Shown piece after piece: positions 22,403 to 33,204 of a DNA stretch of 64,000 nt (position 1 is its first letter; each line of letters starts with the position of its first letter). This DNA is from Orychophragmus violaceus (taxonomy: Eukaryota; Streptophyta; Magnoliopsida; Brassicales; Brassicaceae). The notes beneath the pieces were generated by a model. That model was not told the origin of the DNA. It saw nothing but the letters and a program-made list of their open reading frames with translations, and did no database searches. The DNA lies in assembly GCA_030180135.1 (NCBI GenBank), contig CM058236.1, forward strand, positions 4,588,001-4,652,000, read 5' to 3'. The translations under genes and the position numbers were made by a program.

Positions 22403-22653
22403 TTGATAAGATTTCTCATGTCTGAGACTACTTTCTCATTGCGATCCGTCCTTGAGAAGAACAAGTTAAATGGATCAAATTTCCTGGATTGGTATCGGAA
22501 TTTGAGAATAGTTCTCAAGCAGGAGAATAAGGACTATGTCCTTGAGAAAGCTCTCCCCAAAAGGCTTGGGACCAATGCCTCGCATGCGGTGTATGATTCT
22601 TGGAATAAGCATTATATTGATGTGGTAGATGTGTGTGGTCTGATGTTGGCTAC
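22403..22653 (+). pseudogene. Copia-2 gag, N-terminal piece
   Basis: Reads LRSVLEKNKLNGSNFLDWYRNLRIVLKQE-KDYVLEKALP, the Copia gag N-terminus, closely matching the gag proteins at 33204 and 58173. A usable ATG is at about 22418 (MSETTFSLRS). Athila-2 interrupts it directly after VCGLMLAT. Confidence 0.85.
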
Positions 22654-23849
22654 TGATATATCATGGTTTTTACCCATTTTATGCCATGATATAGATGTGT
22701 TTTTAGTGTCTTTTGTGTTATTTTAGAGTCTTTTACAGGTTTAATCAGGTTTGGAGCTAATTGGAGATAATTGGAGTATTTTGGGACTTTTGGAGCATTT
22801 TGGCCGAGAGTTTAACTCACTGCCCGATTTGATGATCATGCATCGATCGACACACCTTTGGTGTCGATCGACACACTAGCGAGATGGGCCGTACGCGGCG
22901 GTTTAATCAAGTTATGAAAATTTGCAGAGAAGCCCAGAATAATTCCAGTATTTACACAGAAGCCCCAGCCGAGATTATGCCTATATATTTAGAGTTTTGG
23001 CTTTTATTTTAGATACGCTTTCATACTTAGAGCTAAAAGATTTTTAGAGCTTTTGGGGCTGATCTAATCCTGTACTTCATCTATTTTGGAGAAGATTTCG
23101 AACCCCTTTCTCTATTTAATTTCTTATATGCAATCTATTATTTCTATGATTTATGTTCCATTAATCATGTCTGAGTAGATTCATAGTTAAGTTTAGGGTT
23201 TCTCATTAAGGATTTTATGACTTGCTAGACTTGTTTAATTCAGTTAAGGATTCACATGATTAGAATGTTCTTCAAACTAAATTGTGCTTAATGCTAGTTC
23301 TAACCTGATCAATTAGAATCTAGATCTTAGGTTGCTAAATACGACACGAGAGTGTGGTTTAGAATCTGAACTATTTAGGTTGAGCAATTAAATTATTCGC
23401 AAAGAGATTTGGTTTAGTTTAATTGTGAACATATCGAACTTGAAATTAATGCTGGTTTAATCTGTTAGTAATTGCAAAGAGATTTGGATTACTGCACTTA
23501 GACTTAGAGGATTTTCGAAAAGAGATTTGGTTAATTCTAATTCCGTGATTTGAGTTCTAGAACTGAGTTTAATTTGATCCTGACTGATTAACTTGTCTGC
23601 TTGTCTGATTTCCTGAGAATTCCCTAGACTTAGCGCTTTTAGTTTATTGCTTTCACAACAAATTCCTGCTACTGATTTACTTTCTCACCTTGCTATTATT
23701 TAATTCACTACCTGCTTTTGTTCCTATTATTAATCTCTACTGTTCTGACCTATCGAGACAAGTGTCCCTGTGGATTCGATAACCCTATATACTACATTGA
23801 TATTGATGTGCACTTGCAGTTAGTATAGGGAATAAAACCTGACCTATCA
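22654..23849 (+). repeat. Athila-2 left LTR
   Basis: Dyad pair at 22840-22874; TATA-like TATATATT at about 22982, 108 bp downstream. Confidence 0.93.
22840..22874. repeat. CGATCG dyad pair, Athila-2 left LTR
   Basis: GCATCGATCGACAC and GTGTCGATCGACAC, 21-bp interval. Confidence 0.9.
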
Positions 23850-23855
23850 AGTTTT

Positions 23856-23873
23856 TGGCGCCGTTGCCGGGGA
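23856..23873 (+). promoter_or_regulatory. Primer binding site, tRNA-Asp (Athila-2)
   Basis: TGGCGCCGTTGCCGGGGA, a perfect complement of the plant tRNA-Asp 3' end as I know it. Confidence 0.88.
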
Positions 23874-24008
23874 CTCTTAGAGTCTTCGATAGGACCGAAC
23901 TTAGGGTTTTTACTAGGAATTTTTCCTTTTTGTTTTTGTTTTCGTTTTTTTTTTATTTTACTGATTTCTTCTCTGTTTTCTCTCTGTCGCAGGTACCGAT
24001 TTCGCCTT

Positions 24009-24094
24009 GCGTCGATCGTTGCACCTCTTGTGTCGATCGTCACTAAGCGATTTGAGATTGAATCGATCGTTGCACTGTTAGCATCGATCGTTGC
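24009..24094. repeat. Two CGATCG dyad pairs, Athila-2 leader
   Basis: Pairs 24009/24030 and 24060/24081, both 21 bp, ending 21 nt before the gag ATG. Confidence 0.9.
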
Positions 24095-24114
24095 TTGACG
24101 ATTACAGACAGTTT

Positions 24115-26748
24115 ATGCAGAAGCGTGAAACTGGAAGTAATCCGAACTTAAGCCTAATCAATCTCGATCTTGAAGAACTTGGACGTCTAGAGAGAACTAA
24201 CAGAAGAGAAAGAATGGTAGTACAGAGGCTGATTCTAGTACGCGATGCTCAAGGTACTCTGAGGGACCAAGATAACAACCCATACAATGCTGCTTGGCAA
24301 AGGGTTGATGTTGAAGGGAATGTCATCCCTGACCCTCCTGAGCCACAACAACAGGAGCAGAACCATGCGCCAAGACAGGCCCAAAGTAGAGAGATGGTTG
24401 TCCATGAGAGAACCTTAGCTGACTACAACAGACCGGATGAGTTTCATGCAAACCGGTCAGCTCTAATTCTTCCTAGTTTTGAGAGGGATGATTTTGAGAT
24501 CAAGACCATCTACTACTCGCTGATGAGACAGAATGCATTCCATGGTCATCCTACAGAGCAACCTATGGATCACATTGATACATTTGAGGACCTAATCAAT
24601 GGCATGAAGTATGATGGAGTCTGCCAAGATTATCTGTTCCTCAAGCTCTTTCCATACAGTCTCGCTGGAGACACTGCTGCATGGCTGAAGCAACTGGCAC
24701 CTGGTCAGTATACTACTTGGGCAGCCCTGAAGAGTGAGTTTCTGCATCACTTCTATGATGATGCGCGTTCCGACCAGTCCAGACAGGACATTCTGACATT
24801 TACCCAAGGTCCTACTGAGCCACTTAAGACTGCTTGGATGAGATTTAGGAAGTACCAGCGTGACTGTCCACACCATGGATTCACTGAGGTCACATTGCTA
24901 GGTATCTTCTTCAGAGGCATAGATCTGCCATATCAGTCTGCGCTGGATAACTCCAGTAATGCAAACTTCAACACCAGAACTCCTGCACAAGCTAAGCAGT
25001 TGATTGAGAACCTAGTGAGCAGCAACAGTTGCAAGACTATGGATGATAGGAGGAAGAAATCTGGTGGAAGTGTAGAGAATACAGAGATGGCTGAATTGAG
25101 ATCTAGAATGGACACAATTTGCAATCTCCTGACTGGTAAAAAGGCTGTCCACTTTGCACAAGATGTAGAAGTAATTCAGATTGAGGAGGACACTCAGGAA
25201 GAAGATGTGAATTACATTGGAGGATCCGGTTTCCAAGGTAACAAATTTGGTAATCAGCAAGGAAACAGATTCTTCAATGGAGGACAGAAGAGTGCCTTCA
25301 CAGGCAATCAGAGCTCAGCTGGTTTTGGACAGACAAGTGGTTTTCAGAAGCCTTTTGGACAAGGTACTCAGAGAACCTATGGATCTTCATCTTATCAGAC
25401 TCCTCCTACAGCCACTGCTCATGAGAGTAGAATAGAAGCAATGATAGAACAACTTATGGAGAGTCAGACCAAGAGTACTGTGGAGAGCAACAAGAAGTTA
25501 GATGCTGTCTACGAGGATCTCAATGGAAAGATCGAGTCTATGAACACTCACATGAAGCAGTTGGATACTCTGGTGAATCAGATTTCCAGCTCTATGAAGG
25601 GAAAAGGAGTAGCATACACTCATATTAAAGCCTGGTCTGTGTACATTAATGATGGATCTCACCTAGGTGAAAAATTTGAGCTAAGTACAGCTGAATTGGT
25701 GAAAGAAGAAGAAATCTCGGATTTTGGAGAAAATCTCTCGGGTGAAAAATCCAGTGTTGCATCGATCGACACACATCTAGTGTCGGTCGATGCAAGTCGT
25801 GAACAGACAGACTTGCCGAATGATAATGGTATTGATGCAGATTTGAACCTTGATAGTTTATTCTCTGGAGTCTCTGAGATTTCTCAACAGGAAATCTATG
25901 CGCAAATCATTAGACAACACTCCTCAGTATCTGAAGTGATTAAGCAGGAGATAGAAGAGCTTAAGAAACTAGAGGAGATTGGCGAAGAATTGGAAGAAAT
26001 TCCATCCTCTGATGATCCACCTTATCACCCATGTGTGCAGAGGTACTTGAACAAGATGCTGCCCTTAGATGAGGAGCTGAGAGACTGGGTGATTATAGTC
26101 CCTCAGCATATTAGTGATGTTCTGCTGACTAAGATCCCGAAGAAGCTGCCAGACCCTGGTGTCTTTGTGCTTAACTGTTCTATTTTCGAAGATAGTTTTA
26201 GGCGCTCTCTTTGTGATTTAGGAGCTGCTGGAAGTCTTATGCCATACTCTGTGGCAGAGAAGCTGGGAATGCTGGATTTTAAGCCTACTAGGACCTCTCT
26301 TGTCCTAGCTGATCAGTCTATAAGAGTTCCAGAAGGACTTCTTGAGGACATCCCGGTGAGAGTTGGAAACTATTTAGTTCCAACAGACTTCCTAGTGCTG
26401 AAATATGACTGTGATCCGGATGAAGCGTTGTTACTTGGAAGACCATTTTTGGCTACAGCGGGAGCGGTAATTGATGTTAGGAACAGCCTGATAGACCTCC
26501 ATCTGGGAGATGAACCGCTGCGTTATGAGATGGACAAGCTGCGAAGACCACTGATAGATGGGCAGACATTCACCATCATGGAAGCAGATGATGAGCAGCC
26601 GGATGACACTGTGATTATAGATCCTGGAGCGCATTTTACTCCATCTTTTCTTGGACACGAGCATTCTATGACAGCCTACTCGCCACCCTGGACGAGGAGA
26701 CTTGAACGGAGACAGAAAAAGTCTCTGTCAAGATCTCTCGGTGCCTGA
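24115..26748 (+). CDS. Athila-type gag-protease polyprotein (intact frame)
   Basis: 877 residues from the first in-frame ATG (24115). The Retrotrans_gag core is at about residues 170-275 (LFPYSLAGDTAAWLKQL...WAALKSEFLHHFY...PLKTAWMRFRKYQRDCPHHGF). A Gln/Gly/Phe-rich linker with SGFQGNKFGNQQGN follows (about 370-430), then a coiled-coil-like segment (about 435-490). A retropepsin-like domain with the Athila-style active site C-D-L-G-A lies near residue 700 and continues to LLLGRPFLATAGAVID. The C-terminal tail is AYSPPWTRRLERRQKKSL. The family norm continues into RT, but here the frame simply stops, as in Athila-1. A dyad pair at 25759-25793 is translated as ASIDTHLVSVDA. No stops or shifts, so it may be expressed. 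Confidence 0.88.
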   Translation: MQKRETGSNPNLSLINLDLEELGRLERTNRRERMVVQRLILVRDAQGTLRDQDNNPYNAAWQRVDVEGNVIPDPPEPQQQEQNHAPRQAQSREMVVHERTLADYNRPDEFHANRSALILPSFERDDFEIKTIYYSLMRQNAFHGHPTEQPMDHIDTFEDLINGMKYDGVCQDYLFLKLFPYSLAGDTAAWLKQLAPGQYTTWAALKSEFLHHFYDDARSDQSRQDILTFTQGPTEPLKTAWMRFRKYQRDCPHHGFTEVTLLGIFFRGIDLPYQSALDNSSNANFNTRTPAQAKQLIENLVSSNSCKTMDDRRKKSGGSVENTEMAELRSRMDTICNLLTGKKAVHFAQDVEVIQIEEDTQEEDVNYIGGSGFQGNKFGNQQGNRFFNGGQKSAFTGNQSSAGFGQTSGFQKPFGQGTQRTYGSSSYQTPPTATAHESRIEAMIEQLMESQTKSTVESNKKLDAVYEDLNGKIESMNTHMKQLDTLVNQISSSMKGKGVAYTHIKAWSVYINDGSHLGEKFELSTAELVKEEEISDFGENLSGEKSSVASIDTHLVSVDASREQTDLPNDNGIDADLNLDSLFSGVSEISQQEIYAQIIRQHSSVSEVIKQEIEELKKLEEIGEELEEIPSSDDPPYHPCVQRYLNKMLPLDEELRDWVIIVPQHISDVLLTKIPKKLPDPGVFVLNCSIFEDSFRRSLCDLGAAGSLMPYSVAEKLGMLDFKPTRTSLVLADQSIRVPEGLLEDIPVRVGNYLVPTDFLVLKYDCDPDEALLLGRPFLATAGAVIDVRNSLIDLHLGDEPLRYEMDKLRRPLIDGQTFTIMEADDEQPDDTVIIDPGAHFTPSFLGHEHSMTAYSPPWTRRLERRQKKSLSRSLGA
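25759..25793. repeat. CGATCG dyad pair inside the Athila-2 gag-protease frame
   Basis: GCATCGATCGACAC and GTGTCGGTCGATGC, 21 bp apart, located between the coiled-coil and protease parts. Confidence 0.9.
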
Positions 26749-26794
26749 AAGATCTTGTTCGTCCGGTCAAGCTAATGACCTTAAACAAGCGCTG

Positions 26795-26812
26795 AGTGGG
26801 AGGCAACCCACT
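26795..26812 (+). promoter_or_regulatory. Hairpin after gag-protease stop
   Basis: AGTGGG-aggcaa-CCCACT, a 6-bp stem with 6-nt loop, 47 nt after the stop. The identical hairpin occurs 48 nt after the Athila-1 stop (8784-8801). A conserved RNA element is plausible; its role is unknown. Confidence 0.6.
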
Positions 26813-26916
26813 GTTAGGTTTAGTTGTTTTTCTTTTTCATTTTTGGTGTTTTTCTTAGGATTTCACGTTTTTATTGGATTTTAAGTTTCAGATACAGAAC
26901 TCGAGTCTGGAGATGT

Positions 26917-27111
26917 GTAACGATCGATGCACTTGTGCACCGGTCGTTGCAAGGAGATTTGACGAAGAGGGGTAATCGCATTGTAACGATCGTTGCTCAT
27001 ACGCAACGGTCGTTGCAATTGGTTCAATTGCAAAATTAAGGTACGCGCTAAACCGGAAATCGATTTCGATTTGACCAGCATCGGTCGTTGCCCTAAAGCA
27101 ACGATCGTTGC
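26917..27111. repeat. Three CGATCG dyad pairs upstream of Athila-2 ORF2
   Basis: Pairs 26917/26937, 26983/27003 and 27078/27098, all 20 bp apart, mostly of the GCAACGATCGTTGC subtype. Confidence 0.9.
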
Positions 27112-27496
27112 AACCACGACCGAGGTAAGTTCCTTAAACCCTTTCTCTTCTCTTTTCTTTCTCATTTCCGATCGTCCATACACCGTGAGCTCACACCCAA
27201 AAATCCCACTTTCTTCATCATTTTTCTTCGTTCCAATTGCTAATACTTCCGATTTTACACTCCAAAACCGTTTCTATAGCTCTTATCTCGAGAATCCAAG
27301 GTAATGTACCTCTATTTTTCAAATTTTCGGATTCAATTTTAGGGTTTTAGGGTTTGAGATTTTTGAACTGAAAATGGATGTTGCATGCGTAATTAGACCG
27401 ATTTAGGGTGATAGGTTATGATTTTGTACTGATTTGAGACAATGTGGCACGAATTTGAACTGAATTTTGGTTGATTGTTTGCGGCGAAATCGCCTA

Positions 27497-27605
27497 GCAA
27501 CGGTCGTTGCATTTATGCAACGGTCGTTGCTCTGCGATTTTGGGAAATGTTCGATAAATGAAATCGCCTTGCAACGATCGATGCCTTAGATGCAACGGTC
27601 GTTGC
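27497..27605. repeat. Two CGATCG dyad pairs just upstream of Athila-2 ORF2
   Basis: Pairs 27497/27517 (20 bp) and 27571/27592 (21 bp), GCAACGGTCGTTGC subtype. Confidence 0.9.
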
Positions 27606-27665
27606 TTTGCGATTTCACAGAGAGTTGCCGAGACTTATATTGTTTGAATTTTGTTTCTTTTGCAG

Positions 27666-27732
27666 ATGGCATCTCGCAGACAGCCCCGCAAGAAGCAAGC
27701 AACAACATCAATAGCCACGAGACAGTACATTC
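27666..27732 (+). pseudogene. Athila-2 ORF2, first 22 codons (split by Copia-3)
   Basis: ATG at 27666 begins MASRRQPRKKQ, a basic N-terminus. The frame runs to the Copia-3 insertion point and is in phase with 35495 onward once Copia-3 and one CATTC are removed. The insertion destroys the gene. Confidence 0.75.
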
Positions 27733-28370
27733 TGTAGGAACTGTTTAGTTGATCCTGATTTAATTCACAGATTCATATCAACCTAAACATACAGATCTAG
27801 GTTCTCTTGATTAGAAACATTAGATGATCTCACCTTTTACCTGTTTGTTGCAGCGGAAGGAATAGAACAGGTCAGAGATCAGAGAGATACACCGAGGGAT
27901 GAATCCTCCAAAGGTTCACACACGCGATCACAGAAAACGGCTGCTAGACCGAGCTGGTGGGAGGCGCAGGGAGAGAGGAGAATCGGCGCTGGGGGCTAGG
28001 GTTAGGAGAAAGAGATTTGGCTTTTTGGTTTATTAAAAGCCTTCTCTTTCCCTTTTGGGCTTATGGGCCCAAAACACCAATCTGATTAAATCCCATTTAA
28101 TCAGACCCATTAATCTTTCTCTCTTAGTACGACAAATGCATGGCACTTTTGTCGTACTTCTGCTAAGCCGTTCCAACACATTTTCCTGTTAGCTTAGGCG
28201 TGTGACCCATATGGGATCATATAATAAAGGCAATAAGTCCAAGACTTATAGATCATGAGCGGACTCTAGCAAGCCATCATGACCCCCAGTATTATATGAC
28301 TTATGTCTGATCATTGACATACTCTTACTTTCTAGAGACAGTACCGAGATTACTGGACACAATTCCAACA
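27733..28370 (-). repeat. Copia-3 3' LTR
   Basis: Minus-strand LTR start TGTTGGAATTGTGTCC is at 28370 and its end at 27733. No CGATCG dyad pair inside, unlike the other two Copia LTRs. Confidence 0.95.
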
Positions 28371-29226
28371 ATCTCCCACTTGTACTGGAATCTCTCTGTA
28401 TTCATAATCCTTTTGTCGCAATATCTCGATTAGTCATAAGGCAAGATTGGTGTCATCCTTATAAAGCCTAATCTTGTTCATCGGACTCTGATTTGATACT
28501 GACAATCCAAACGACTCGGGAAAGTCCGTTTGAGCATGGCCATGCATTTTCCAGTATTCAAATCTCCGATTGGCCTAGAGATATTCACTCCATTTATATT
28601 GGAGGGACAAATCCCGTCTTGTTCCATCACTGTAAACTACTCATTTCATAATGTACCCAAACAAGGTCCTTATAACTATCGCAGAACGATAGCGTTAGAC
28701 GATGATCAAAGTACATCAGTCCATGGGCAGTCACATGCATGTGAACTCAGGTCTAAGGACTATACTCTATAGTCGTAGTAAGAATCTCTTATGACACAGA
28801 TATAAATATCCTGAAGAGTTCTTATAAGCGGGTCTTGTCCGGTCGTATGTTCCCAACATACACCTATGTACTGACTTTGATGCCGCGCATCTATGACACA
28901 CTGAGACTTTGTCATAAGTCACGTACCAATCCAGTCTCACACGGTTGTTGGTGTTCCAGTTTCAACAACCTTCGACTAGGGACAGGATGATATAAAACAT
29001 TTATCAAATATAGGGTCTCATGATCAAGCTAAATGACTTTGATGACTCAAGATCAAGTCACTTACTTCGATGACCTATAAAATGCTTCATATCATTTTGG
29101 AACGATTATTTCATCACAGTTAAAATAATCTTGAAATAATAATTTCATTAAAACATAAAATAATGTTTTACAAGAACATATCAAATAACTAAAATAAAGC
29201 TCACAAAACTCCCACTCAAATTTAGA
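28371..29226 (-). other. Copia-3 3' non-coding region
   Basis: About 850 bp between the polyprotein stop and the 3' LTR, similar in layout to 42720-43354 (Copia-2) and 53787-54560 (Copia-4). It includes the conserved stretch describing CTATAGTCGTA-GAG-CTC-TATGACAC. Starts of open frames in it are shadows. Confidence 0.6.
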
Positions 29227-32200
29227 TTACATTTCAATGTTTCTAATGCCTACAGCTTCAGTCAGGAACTCGAGCTTAGGCCTTGGGAGTGGCTTTGTCA
29301 ACGGATCAGCGACATTATCATCTGTCGGAACTCGGCTGATCTTGACTTCCTTTCTATTAACGATGTCACGTATCAAGTGAAATCTTCTTTGAACATGCTT
29401 GGATTTCTGGTGTGATCTTGGTTCCTTTGCCTGAGCTATGGCACCATTGTTGTCACAAAATAGTGCCAGAGGCTCAGCCGCATCTGGTATCACACCTAGT
29501 TCAATAATGAACTTTCGTATCCAAACAGCTTCCTTCGCTGCTTCTGAGGCGGCGATATATTCAGCTTCTGTAGTGGAATCAGCAACGGTGTCCTGCTTGG
29601 AGCTTCTCCAACTTACTGCACCGCCATTCAGACAAAAGATATAACCGGACTGTGACCGGAAATCATCTGTGTCTGTCTGGAAACTTGCGTCCGTGAATCC
29701 ACTGACTTTAAGCACATCACTTCCACCGTACACCAAGAACTTATCCTTAGTATGTCTTAGATACTTCAAGATATTCTTTACGGCAATCCAATGGTTTTCA
29801 CCTGGATTTGACTGGTATCTACTCATCATGCTCAATGCATAAGCAACATCAGGACGAGTACAGATCATGGCATACATGATAGATCCTATTGCAGATGCAT
29901 AAGGAATATTCTTCATGCGCTCAAGCTCAGCAGCCGACGTAGGGCTCTGCTTCTTGCTTAGCGTTGTGCCATGTACCATTGGTGTGAAGCCCTTCTTGGA
30001 ATCTTTCATGCTGAATCTTTGTAGGACTTTGTCAATGTATGAGTCTTGACACAAGCCTATCAGCCTCTTAGGTCTATCCCGATAGATCCTAATTCCAAGA
30101 ACGTATGCGGCTTCACCCATGTCTTTCATGGAAAAACAACTTCCAAGCCAGTCCTTTACAGACTTCAGCATTGGAACGTCGTTTCCGAGAAGCAGTATGT
30201 CATCGACATACATAATAAGAAACACTATCTTGCTCCCACTAGTTTTCTTATACACGCATTGTTCTTCTTCGTTTCTGATGAAGTCAAATTGCTTGATCGC
30301 TTCATCAAAACGAAGATTCCAGCTCCTCGATGCTTGCTTCAATCCATAAATGGATTTATGAAGCTTGCATACTTTCCCAGCATTCTTTGGATCTATGTAA
30401 CCGTCAGGTTGTGTCATATACACATCCTCTTCCAGAATACCATTCAGGAAGGCGGTTTTCACGTCCATCTGCCAAATTTCATAATCATGAAAAGCTGCAG
30501 TTGCTAGTAGAATCCGAATAGATTTCATCATAGCCACTGGTGAATAGGTTTCATCGTAATCCACACCGTGAACTTGTCTGAAACCTTTTGCCACCAACCT
30601 GGCTTTATAAATCTGGACATTTCCATCCACGTCAATCTTCTTCTTGAAGATCCATTTGCACTCGATGGCTTTTACACCAGCGGGTAAGTCAACCAACGAA
30701 AACACTTGGTTGACCGACATGGAGTCCATTTCGGAATCAGTGGCCTTGCGCCACTTAGAGGAATCTAGGCCCATCATGGCTTGATTGAAGTTCGATGGTT
30801 CATCACCATCAATGATCAAAAGATCATGACAGTCAGTCACGAGGAATCCTTGATATCTCTCGGGTTCGTGACGGATCCTCCCGGATCTTCGAACTTCAGG
30901 TACTACAGGTTCAGGCTCTACAATTTCTTGTAGGTCCTCCTGCTGCTCTTCCTCATTAGGTTGAGCAGTATCCTGTTCATCTTGAATTTCTTCAAGCAGT
31001 ACCTTACTCCCACTGTCTTTCTTAGAGAGAAACTCTCTCTCAAGAAAGTTACAATCCCGGGCAACAAAGATCTTGTTCTCGGAACGTAGATAGAAGTAAT
31101 AAGCCTTGGTTTCCTTCGGATAACCAATGAAGTAGCATTTATCAGACTTTGGTGTAAGCTTGTCTGAGATTAATCTCTTGACATAGGCTTCACAACCCCA
31201 AATTCTAAGATAAGACAGCACTGGAGCCACTCCAGTCCATAATTCATATGGTGTCTTTGCTACTGCTTTCGATGGCGCTCTATTTAGAGTGAACACTGCT
31301 GTTAGCAGAGCATATCCCCAAAGGGATATTGGAAGGTCTGTGTGACTCATCATAGATCGAACCATATCCAATAAGGTCCGATTTCTCCTTTCAGACACAC
31401 CATTCCATTGAGGTGTTCCAGGAGGAGTGAGTTGGGATACGATCCCACACTCTCTCAGATGATCACTGAATTCCTGGCTTAAGTATTCTCCTCCTCGGTC
31501 GGACCGAAGAGCCTTAATGCTTTTGCCAAGTTGGTTCTGTACTTCATTTTGGAATTCTCTGAACTTTTCAAAAGATTCAGACTTATGTTTCATCAAATAA
31601 ACATATCCATACCTACTGAAATCATCAGTGAAGGTAATGAAGTACTGATAGTTTCCTCTTGCATTTGTGGACATTGGGCCACACACATCAGTGTGTATCA
31701 GGCCCAATAAGTCACTGGCCCTCTCGTTAGGTTTATTAAATGGGGCCCGTGTCATTTTGCCCATCATGCAGGATTCGCATTTCTCACATGACTCAAAGTC
31801 AAATGAGCCAAGAAGTCCATTCGAATGGAGCATCTTGATGCGTTTCTCGCTGATGTGCCCTAAACGACAATGCCATAGAAACGTTCGGTTTTCCTCATTA
31901 GGTTTAAACCGTTTTGTATTAATGTTATATATTGGCGCGGATTGATCGAGTATGTAAATCCCATTCGAAAGAGGGGCAGAACCATAGAACAAATTGTTGC
32001 GATTGAAGGAACATAATTTATTCTTAACTGAAAAATCATAACCTTCCAAATCCAACAAAGAAATTGAAATAATATTTCTGCTTATAGCAGGTACAAAATA
32101 ACAATTATTCAGTTCTAAAATCAATCCCGAAGGTAAAGACAACAAGTATGTGCCTACAGCTAGTGCTGAAACTTTCGCTCCATTCCCAACTCGTAGCTCC

Positions 32201-33204
32201 ACTTGTCCTTGCTTCAGCCTTCTACTGTTGCTGAGTGCCTGCATATTAGTACAAATATGAGCCCCACAACCAGTATCCATGACCCATGAGGTATTATCAG
32301 AAGTAGTTGTATTAACTTCTATAACAAAAATACCTGATGAAGAAGTCTCGAAAGTCTTATTCTTCAATTCCTTTAGACCTTCCTGGAATTTCTTACAATC
32401 TCTTCTCCAATGCCCCAGTTCTTTGCAGAACCTGCACATGTCAGTAGGCCCAGCCTTGGACTTGGGCTTGGGCTTTGGCGTGTCCTTGTCCGCGACTTGG
32501 ACAGCCTTGGCCGCTCCCTTATCCTTAGCAGAGGATTTCTTAAACCCCTTGCCCTTTTGCACCATAAGCACATTGGGGTCCTTGGCGGTTTTCCTCAAGT
32601 TGGGCTCTGCAGTCTTGAGCATTCCGTGAAGCTCAGGTAGTGTCTTACTCAAGCCATGCATGTTAAAGTTCAGAATGAACTGATCATAGCTTGCAGGTAA
32701 AGACTGCAGAATGATGTCGCAGGCAAGTTCCTGGCTGATTGGGCAGTCGAGTTTCTGAAGATGATCGAGATAACCCATCATCTTCAAGACATGAGGACTC
32801 ACTGCCGCATTCGCAGCCAACTTACAGTCCAAGAGGTTCTTAACTGTCTGGAACCTCTCAGTCCTAGCCTGCTCCTGAAAAAGCGATTTCAGGCTTGCCA
32901 TTATCTCGATGGGAGACAATACACTTTCGAACTGTTTTTGCAGCTCAGGAGTCATTGTCACCAACATCAGGCAATAGACATCATTTTCATCTGACGAATG
33001 CTTTTCCCAAGCATTGTGCAGAGTCCTGGCAGCATTGGCAAGAGGCCTCTCGGGGAGGGGATCACGAAGGACATAATCCTTCTTCTCCTGCTTGAGGACC
33101 AGCCTCAAGTTCCTTGACCATGTCAGGAAGTTCGTTCCAGTCAGCTTCTCCTTCTCGAGAACAGACCGGATCGAGAATGTGTTTTGTGTGCTTGTAGTAG
33201 TCAT
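29227..33204 (-). CDS. Ty1/copia gag-pol polyprotein, intact (1325 aa)
   Basis: Full polyprotein in one frame. Gag (about 1-250, SIRSVLEKEKLTGTNFLTW start) ends in a CCHC knuckle at Cys257/Cys260/His265/Cys270. The protease active site DTG is at 310-312. The integrase has the HHCC zinc region (His445, His450, Cys476/479 area) and catalytic Asp506, Asp569, Glu605 (D-D-35-E spacing). Reverse transcriptase has YVDD at 999-1002. RNase H carries Asp1172, Glu1215-area and Asp1251, followed by the terminal ADPLTKPL motif. Length and domain order (PR-IN-RT-RH) are normal for plant Copia, and every catalytic residue I looked for is present. Start ATG at 33204 follows the leader. Encodes the enzymes for its own transposition and possibly for the related broken Copia elements in the window. 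Confidence 0.95.
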   Translation of the reverse strand: MTTTSTQNTFSIRSVLEKEKLTGTNFLTWSRNLRLVLKQEKKDYVLRDPLPERPLANAARTLHNAWEKHSSDENDVYCLMLVTMTPELQKQFESVLSPIEIMASLKSLFQEQARTERFQTVKNLLDCKLAANAAVSPHVLKMMGYLDHLQKLDCPISQELACDIILQSLPASYDQFILNFNMHGLSKTLPELHGMLKTAEPNLRKTAKDPNVLMVQKGKGFKKSSAKDKGAAKAVQVADKDTPKPKPKSKAGPTDMCRFCKELGHWRRDCKKFQEGLKELKNKTFETSSSGIFVIEVNTTTSDNTSWVMDTGCGAHICTNMQALSNSRRLKQGQVELRVGNGAKVSALAVGTYLLSLPSGLILELNNCYFVPAISRNIISISLLDLEGYDFSVKNKLCSFNRNNLFYGSAPLSNGIYILDQSAPIYNINTKRFKPNEENRTFLWHCRLGHISEKRIKMLHSNGLLGSFDFESCEKCESCMMGKMTRAPFNKPNERASDLLGLIHTDVCGPMSTNARGNYQYFITFTDDFSRYGYVYLMKHKSESFEKFREFQNEVQNQLGKSIKALRSDRGGEYLSQEFSDHLRECGIVSQLTPPGTPQWNGVSERRNRTLLDMVRSMMSHTDLPISLWGYALLTAVFTLNRAPSKAVAKTPYELWTGVAPVLSYLRIWGCEAYVKRLISDKLTPKSDKCYFIGYPKETKAYYFYLRSENKIFVARDCNFLEREFLSKKDSGSKVLLEEIQDEQDTAQPNEEEQQEDLQEIVEPEPVVPEVRRSGRIRHEPERYQGFLVTDCHDLLIIDGDEPSNFNQAMMGLDSSKWRKATDSEMDSMSVNQVFSLVDLPAGVKAIECKWIFKKKIDVDGNVQIYKARLVAKGFRQVHGVDYDETYSPVAMMKSIRILLATAAFHDYEIWQMDVKTAFLNGILEEDVYMTQPDGYIDPKNAGKVCKLHKSIYGLKQASRSWNLRFDEAIKQFDFIRNEEEQCVYKKTSGSKIVFLIMYVDDILLLGNDVPMLKSVKDWLGSCFSMKDMGEAAYVLGIRIYRDRPKRLIGLCQDSYIDKVLQRFSMKDSKKGFTPMVHGTTLSKKQSPTSAAELERMKNIPYASAIGSIMYAMICTRPDVAYALSMMSRYQSNPGENHWIAVKNILKYLRHTKDKFLVYGGSDVLKVSGFTDASFQTDTDDFRSQSGYIFCLNGGAVSWRSSKQDTVADSTTEAEYIAASEAAKEAVWIRKFIIELGVIPDAAEPLALFCDNNGAIAQAKEPRSHQKSKHVQRRFHLIRDIVNRKEVKISRVPTDDNVADPLTKPLPRPKLEFLTEAVGIRNIEM

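Larger units (their letters stand above)
26813..27665 (+). other. Athila-2 spacer between gag-protease and ORF2
   Basis: Non-coding, with five CGATCG dyad pairs. CAG/GTAAGT-like and TTTGCAG words near 27123 and 27659 would allow an intron ending just before the ORF2 ATG, consistent with expression of ORF2 from a spliced mRNA, but that is speculation. Confidence 0.5.
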
